Part shown: piece after piece, positions 16,021 to 19,454 of the stretch | Position numbering within the stretch: position 1 is the first letter of the stretch | Layout of the letters: the number at the start of each line of letters is the position of its first letter | Origin: JACVRW01 sp036519295 | GTDB taxonomy: Bacteria; Actinomycetota; Thermoleophilia; Solirubrobacterales; Thermoleophilaceae | NCBI GenBank assembly: GCA_036519295.1 | Contig: DATDLN010000196.1 | Coordinates: 1-19,454 of the forward strand | Direction: 5' to 3' | DNA: 19,454 bases | Position numbers and translations under genes: made by a program | The notes under the pieces: generated by a model | Told to the model about the DNA's origin: nothing | Seen by the model: only the letters and a program-made list of their open reading frames with translations | Database searches by the model: none

Positions 16021-16457
16021 AGGAGATCCTCGCCGCCGCGGCTCGCGGCACGATCGCCGCGATGGCGATGACCGGCATGCGGGCGTTCACCGTGGACCTG
16101 GGCATCGTCGAGGAGACGCCGCCGCAGGCGGTCCTGAAGAAGAAGGCGCGCGGACTGATCCGGCGGGTTCCGCGCAACAACCGGCGGGCCGTGGTCGAGC
16201 TGGCGCATTGGGGATATGGGGCCGCAGGCGGCGCGGCCTTCCAGCTGCTGCCGGAGGAGCTGCGCCGCCGCGACTGGGCCGGGCCGACCTACGGGATGTT
16301 CGTCTGGCTGGGCTTCGAGCTGGGGATCGCCCCGGCGCTCGGGCTCACGCAGGCGAGGAAGCTGCGTCTGGCCGAGCGAACCGCGCTCGCCGCCGACCAC
16401 CTGCTTTATGGGCTGGTGTTGTCGGAGGTCCGCAAGCGACCTCAGGAGGCCCTGTGA
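16017..16457 (+). CDS. Small membrane protein (DUF1440/YagU-like)
   Basis: 146 residues from a GTG overlapping the previous stop as GTGA. Four weakly hydrophobic segments are visible: about 2-24 (ILAAAARGTIAAMAMTGMRA), about 62-78 (WGYGAAGGAAFQLL), about 92-112 (YGMFVWLGFELGIAPAL) and about 125-140 (AADHLLYGLVLSEV), with a basic loop KKKARGLIRRVPRNNRR between the first two. The Ala/Gly pattern is reminiscent of the YagU/DUF1440 group. No metal ligand pattern is obvious. It is one of only three membrane-type products in this operon, so it might anchor the otherwise soluble enzyme. Low certainty on family. Confidence 0.6.
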   Translation: MKEILAAAARGTIAAMAMTGMRAFTVDLGIVEETPPQAVLKKKARGLIRRVPRNNRRAVVELAHWGYGAAGGAAFQLLPEELRRRDWAGPTYGMFVWLGFELGIAPALGLTQARKLRLAERTALAADHLLYGLVLSEVRKRPQEAL

Positions 16458-18766
16458 GCCGGGTGCGCGCACGGGTGGAGGGCACGGTCCAGGGCGTGGG
16501 CTTTCGCCCCTACGTCTACCGGTTGGCCGGTGAGCTGGGGGTAGCGGGTTACGTTCTCAACGACTCGCGTGGGGTCGTCGTGGAGATCGAGGCGCCCCCC
16601 GAGACGGTGGAGCGCTTCCTGGTGAGGCTTCCGCTCGAGGCGCCGCCACTTGCGACCGTCGAGCGGGTGACCTCGGAGCAGCTCGAGGAGCTCGGCGAGC
16701 GCGGCTTCTCGATTCGCGAGAGCCCGGCGGGCGGAGAGCCACACGCTGCGGTCAGCCCGGACACCGCCACGTGCGGCGACTGCCTCGGCGAGCTCTTCGA
16801 CCCCGCCGACAGGCGTTTTCGCTACCCGTTCGTGAACTGCACGAACTGCGGCCCTCGCTTCACGATCGTCCGAGACGTCCCGTACGACCGGCCGAACACG
16901 ACGATGGCGGCGTTCGAGATGTGCCGCGCCTGTCTGGCGGAGTATCGCGACCCGGCCGACCGGCGCTTCCACGCCCAGCCCAACGCTTGCCCCGCCTGCG
17001 GGCCGCGCGTGCGGCTCGCCGATGCGCAAGGGAGCGCCGTCGTGGATACGGCCGCGCGCGATGCGGTGGAAGCGACCGCGCGAGCGCTCATGGGAGGGGC
17101 GATCGTCGCGCTGAAGGGAATCGGGGGCTTCCATCTGGCCTGTCGAGCCGACGACGAGACGGCCGTCGCGGAGCTGCGGGCGCGCAAGCACCGGGAGGAC
17201 AAGCCGTTCGCCCTGATGGCGCCCGACCTTGCAGCGGCGCACGAGCTGGCCGAGCTCTCGCCCGCCCATGAGCGGCTGCTGCTCGGACGCGCCCGGCCGA
17301 TCGTTCTCGCGCCGCGCCGCGGCGGCGCGCCGGTCGCGCGGTCCGTCGCCCCGCAATCGTCCGAGCTGGGCGTGATGCTGCCCTACTCGCCGCTCCACCA
17401 CCTGCTGCTCTCGGACGCGGCCACGACGCTCGTGATGACGAGCGGCAACGTCTCGGACGAGCCCATCGCGTTTCGCGACGAGGACGCCGCCGCGCGGCTC
17501 CCCGGCGTCGCGGACCTGTTCCTACTCCACGACCGGCCGATTGAGACCCGCACCGACGACTCGGTGGTGCGTCTCGTGCGGAGCCGACCGCTTTTCCTGA
17601 GGCGCTCTCGCGGGTACGTGCCGAGCGCGATCGCGCTGCCGATCGACGCCGGCCGGCACCTGCTCGCCTGCGGCGCCGAGCTGAAGAACACCTTCGGGCT
17701 CGCCAAGGGCCGCGATGCGTGGGTCGGCCAGCACGTGGGCGATCTCAAGAACTACGAGACCCTGAGGTCGTTCGCGGACGGAATCGACCACTTCGACCGC
17801 CTGTTCGCGGTCGAGCCGGAGGTGGTCGCGCACGACCTGCATCCGGAGTACCTGTCGACGAAGTACGCGCGCGAGCTCGACGGCGTCGAGTTGATCGAGG
17901 TACAGCACCACCACGCCCACCTCGCGGCATGCCTCGCCGAGCATGGTGAGACCGGGCCCGCCATCGGGGCGATCTTCGACGGCACCGGCTACGGCGACGA
18001 CGGCGCGATCTGGGGCGGGGAGCTGCTGTTTGGCGACCTGGAGGGCTTCGAGCGAGTGGGATCGCTCTTCCCGGTCGCGATGCCCGGCGGGGAGGCCGCG
18101 ATCCGGCAGCCGTGGAGGATGGCCTGCGCCTGGCTGTCCGCATCGTTCGACGCTCCGCCGCCGCTGCCGGCGAACCTGCGTCCCGCGGTGACCGCCGCCG
18201 CGTGGACGCAGATATCCGAGCTCGCGCGAACGGGGCTCGCCTCACCGCTCACGACGAGCGCCGGACGGCTCTTCGACGCGGTCGCCGCCCTCTGCGGCGT
18301 GCGCGCCGAGGTCAACTACGAGGGCCAGGCGGCGGTTGAGCTCGAGGCCGCCCTCGATCCCGGGGAGGAGGGGTCGTACCCACTCCCGCTCGGCGACCAC
18401 ATCGGCGGCCCGCTCGTGTTGGACGCCCGTGCCACTATCCGCGCGACCGTCGCCGACCTCGAACGCGGCGTCGCGGTCGCGACGGTTGCGGCGCGGTTCC
18501 ACAACGCGGTGGCGGCGGCGACGGCCGAGTCGTGCGTAGCGGCAGCCCGACGCCGGGGGAGCGGAACGGTCGTGCTCTCCGGCGGCGTATTCCAGAACCG
18601 GCGCCTGCTGGAGCGCACCGCGTCCCTGCTCGGCGACGCCGGGCTTAGGGTCCTGGTCCCGGAGCTGCTGCCGCCGAACGACGGCGGCATCGCCTACGGT
18701 CAGCTCGCGGTGGCGGCGGCCGTGCTGGCGGCGGGCGATGGGAGGACGTATGTTCGGCCTCGATGA
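16454..18766 (+). CDS. hypF: Carbamoyltransferase HypF
   Basis: 770 residues, full length. HypF makes the thiocarbamate on the HypE C-terminal Cys from carbamoyl phosphate and ATP. Domains in order: acylphosphatase about 1-90 (GTVQGVGFRPYVYRLA, catalytic Arg18 and Asn36), zinc-finger pairs at about 107-185 (CGDC, CTNCGPRFT, CRAC, CPACGPR), a YrdC-like domain at about 200-390 (ALKGIGGFHLACRADDE), and a Kae1-like domain to the end (VQHHHAHLAAC near 483, then IFDGTGYGDDGAIWGGEL). The GTG start at 16454 overlaps the preceding stop as GTGA; the longer open frame upstream is an out-of-frame shadow. The last 17 bases overlap the next gene. Confidence 0.97.
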   Translation: MSRVRARVEGTVQGVGFRPYVYRLAGELGVAGYVLNDSRGVVVEIEAPPETVERFLVRLPLEAPPLATVERVTSEQLEELGERGFSIRESPAGGEPHAAVSPDTATCGDCLGELFDPADRRFRYPFVNCTNCGPRFTIVRDVPYDRPNTTMAAFEMCRACLAEYRDPADRRFHAQPNACPACGPRVRLADAQGSAVVDTAARDAVEATARALMGGAIVALKGIGGFHLACRADDETAVAELRARKHREDKPFALMAPDLAAAHELAELSPAHERLLLGRARPIVLAPRRGGAPVARSVAPQSSELGVMLPYSPLHHLLLSDAATTLVMTSGNVSDEPIAFRDEDAAARLPGVADLFLLHDRPIETRTDDSVVRLVRSRPLFLRRSRGYVPSAIALPIDAGRHLLACGAELKNTFGLAKGRDAWVGQHVGDLKNYETLRSFADGIDHFDRLFAVEPEVVAHDLHPEYLSTKYARELDGVELIEVQHHHAHLAACLAEHGETGPAIGAIFDGTGYGDDGAIWGGELLFGDLEGFERVGSLFPVAMPGGEAAIRQPWRMACAWLSASFDAPPPLPANLRPAVTAAAWTQISELARTGLASPLTTSAGRLFDAVAALCGVRAEVNYEGQAAVELEAALDPGEEGSYPLPLGDHIGGPLVLDARATIRATVADLERGVAVATVAARFHNAVAAATAESCVAAARRRGSGTVVLSGGVFQNRRLLERTASLLGDAGLRVLVPELLPPNDGGIAYGQLAVAAAVLAAGDGRTYVRPR

Positions 18767-19454
18767 GCGGATCGCCGATCTCGCGCAGGGAGACGCCCTC
18801 GTGCTCGTCCTGGCGGTCGCCCTGATACTCGGGCTGCGCCACGCGTCGGATCCGGACCACCTCGCCGCAGTCTCGACACTGATCGCCGCCGAGCCCGAGG
18901 GTGGGACGCGTCGCGCCGGGCGGCTCGGCCTCGCCTGGGGGCTCGGACATGCGTTGGCGCTCGGCGTCTTCGGCGTGCCGATCGTCCTCTTCAACGCCTA
19001 CCTTCCCGACCCGGTGCAGCGGGGGGCGGAGGCTCTGGTCGGGCTGATCATCATGCTGCTGGCGGCCAGGCTGCTCGTCCGCTGGCGCCGCGGCCACTTC
19101 CACGCCCATCCCCACCGTCACGGCGACGTCGAGCACCGACACCTGCACCCCCACCCCCACCGCCACGGCGAGGGCCGGGCGCACCACGAGCACGCACACG
19201 CGCCGGAGAACCAGCTCGGCCGATCGCCGCTACAGGCGTTCGGGATCGGTCTGGTGCACGGCGCCGGGGGGTCGGCCGGCGTCGGGGTGTTGCTGCTCGC
19301 GACGATCCCCGAGCAGGCCGAGGCCGCGGCGGCGCTGGCCGTGCTGGCGCTCGCTACCGCGTTCTCGATGGCGGCCCTCTCGTCCACGTTCGGCTACGCC
19401 ATCACGCGCGGACCGGTGCTCGGGAGGATGCTCGCCTTCGCCCCCGCCATGGGC
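18750..19454 (+). CDS. Nickel/cobalt permease (NiCoT-like), 3' end beyond the window
   Basis: 235 residues are visible from the ATG at 18750 and the frame is open to the end of the window. GGAGG lies 5 bases upstream and the start overlaps the hypF end by 17 bases. The metal signature GLRHASDPDHLAAVS at about 28-42 matches the RHAxDADHI motif of high-affinity nickel transporters. Membrane helices are seen at about 15-30, 60-80 and 95-110, then a His-rich cytoplasmic or periplasmic loop at about 115-152 with some 19 histidines, then helices from about 160 on. Its position at the end of a nickel-enzyme operon supports nickel uptake rather than cobalt. The exact family (NiCoT versus NicO/UreH-like) is uncertain because the C-terminus is missing. 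Confidence 0.85.
   Translation, partial: MFGLDERIADLAQGDALVLVLAVALILGLRHASDPDHLAAVSTLIAAEPEGGTRRAGRLGLAWGLGHALALGVFGVPIVLFNAYLPDPVQRGAEALVGLIIMLLAARLLVRWRRGHFHAHPHRHGDVEHRHLHPHPHRHGEGRAHHEHAHAPENQLGRSPLQAFGIGLVHGAGGSAGVGVLLLATIPEQAEAAAALAVLALATAFSMAALSSTFGYAITRGPVLGRMLAFAPAMG

Noticed and set aside
16001..16453. In-frame upstream extension of hypF
   Set aside because: The leader is Arg/Gly-rich shadow of the membrane-protein gene; the acylphosphatase domain starts right after the GTG at 16454.

Overview
The window is high-GC DNA, and its protein families and gene order point to an actinomycete-like bacterium (Actinomycetota, possibly a Thermoleophilia-type soil lineage). The phylum rests on family resemblance and gene order; I could not run a phylogeny.

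Region 1 (1-2980) is the tail of a RibD/dihydrofolate-reductase-family gene followed by the right end of a decaying integrative element. The element has a conjugative coupling ATPase broken by a +1 frameshift, a small excisionase-type DNA-binding protein, and a tyrosine integrase broken by another +1 frameshift. Next come an 11-bp-phased direct repeat and the 3' half of a tRNA-Arg(ACG), starting at the anticodon loop. That is the scar expected when an integrase targets a tRNA gene, so the right boundary of the element lies at about 2921-2962.

Region 2 (2992-3912) holds a Crp/Fnr-type regulator on the minus strand, divergent from everything to its right. The 132-bp gap carries two abutting GTTG-N5-CAAC dyads, a good candidate operator for both directions.

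Region 3 (3913-19454, running off the end) is one plus-strand run of 19 tightly packed or overlapping genes encoding a group 1h (Hhy, actinobacterial-type, formerly group 5) [NiFe]-hydrogenase and its assembly line. The order is hypC, a hypC paralogue, hypD, hypE, hypA, small subunit, large subunit, NifU/Rieske-like fusion, DUF5947, a 68-aa protein, DUF6084, a 340-aa unknown, maturation protease, a 32-aa microprotein, hypB, a double-SIS protein, a small membrane protein, hypF and a nickel permease. Enzymes of this group oxidise H2 at trace concentrations in air, usually to support survival under carbon limitation.

The parts fit together as follows. The permease imports Ni, HypA/HypB insert it, and HypC/D/E/F build the Fe(CN)2CO group. 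The protease trims the large-subunit tail, and the small subunit (with a CxxD proximal-cluster motif) carries electrons out. The least understood part is the block between the large subunit and hypB, which includes a Rieske-like domain whose histidine ligands appear replaced by cysteines and several small or membrane proteins. No quinone-reactive cytochrome b or diaphorase is visible, so these are the natural candidates for the missing electron-transfer and anchoring role.
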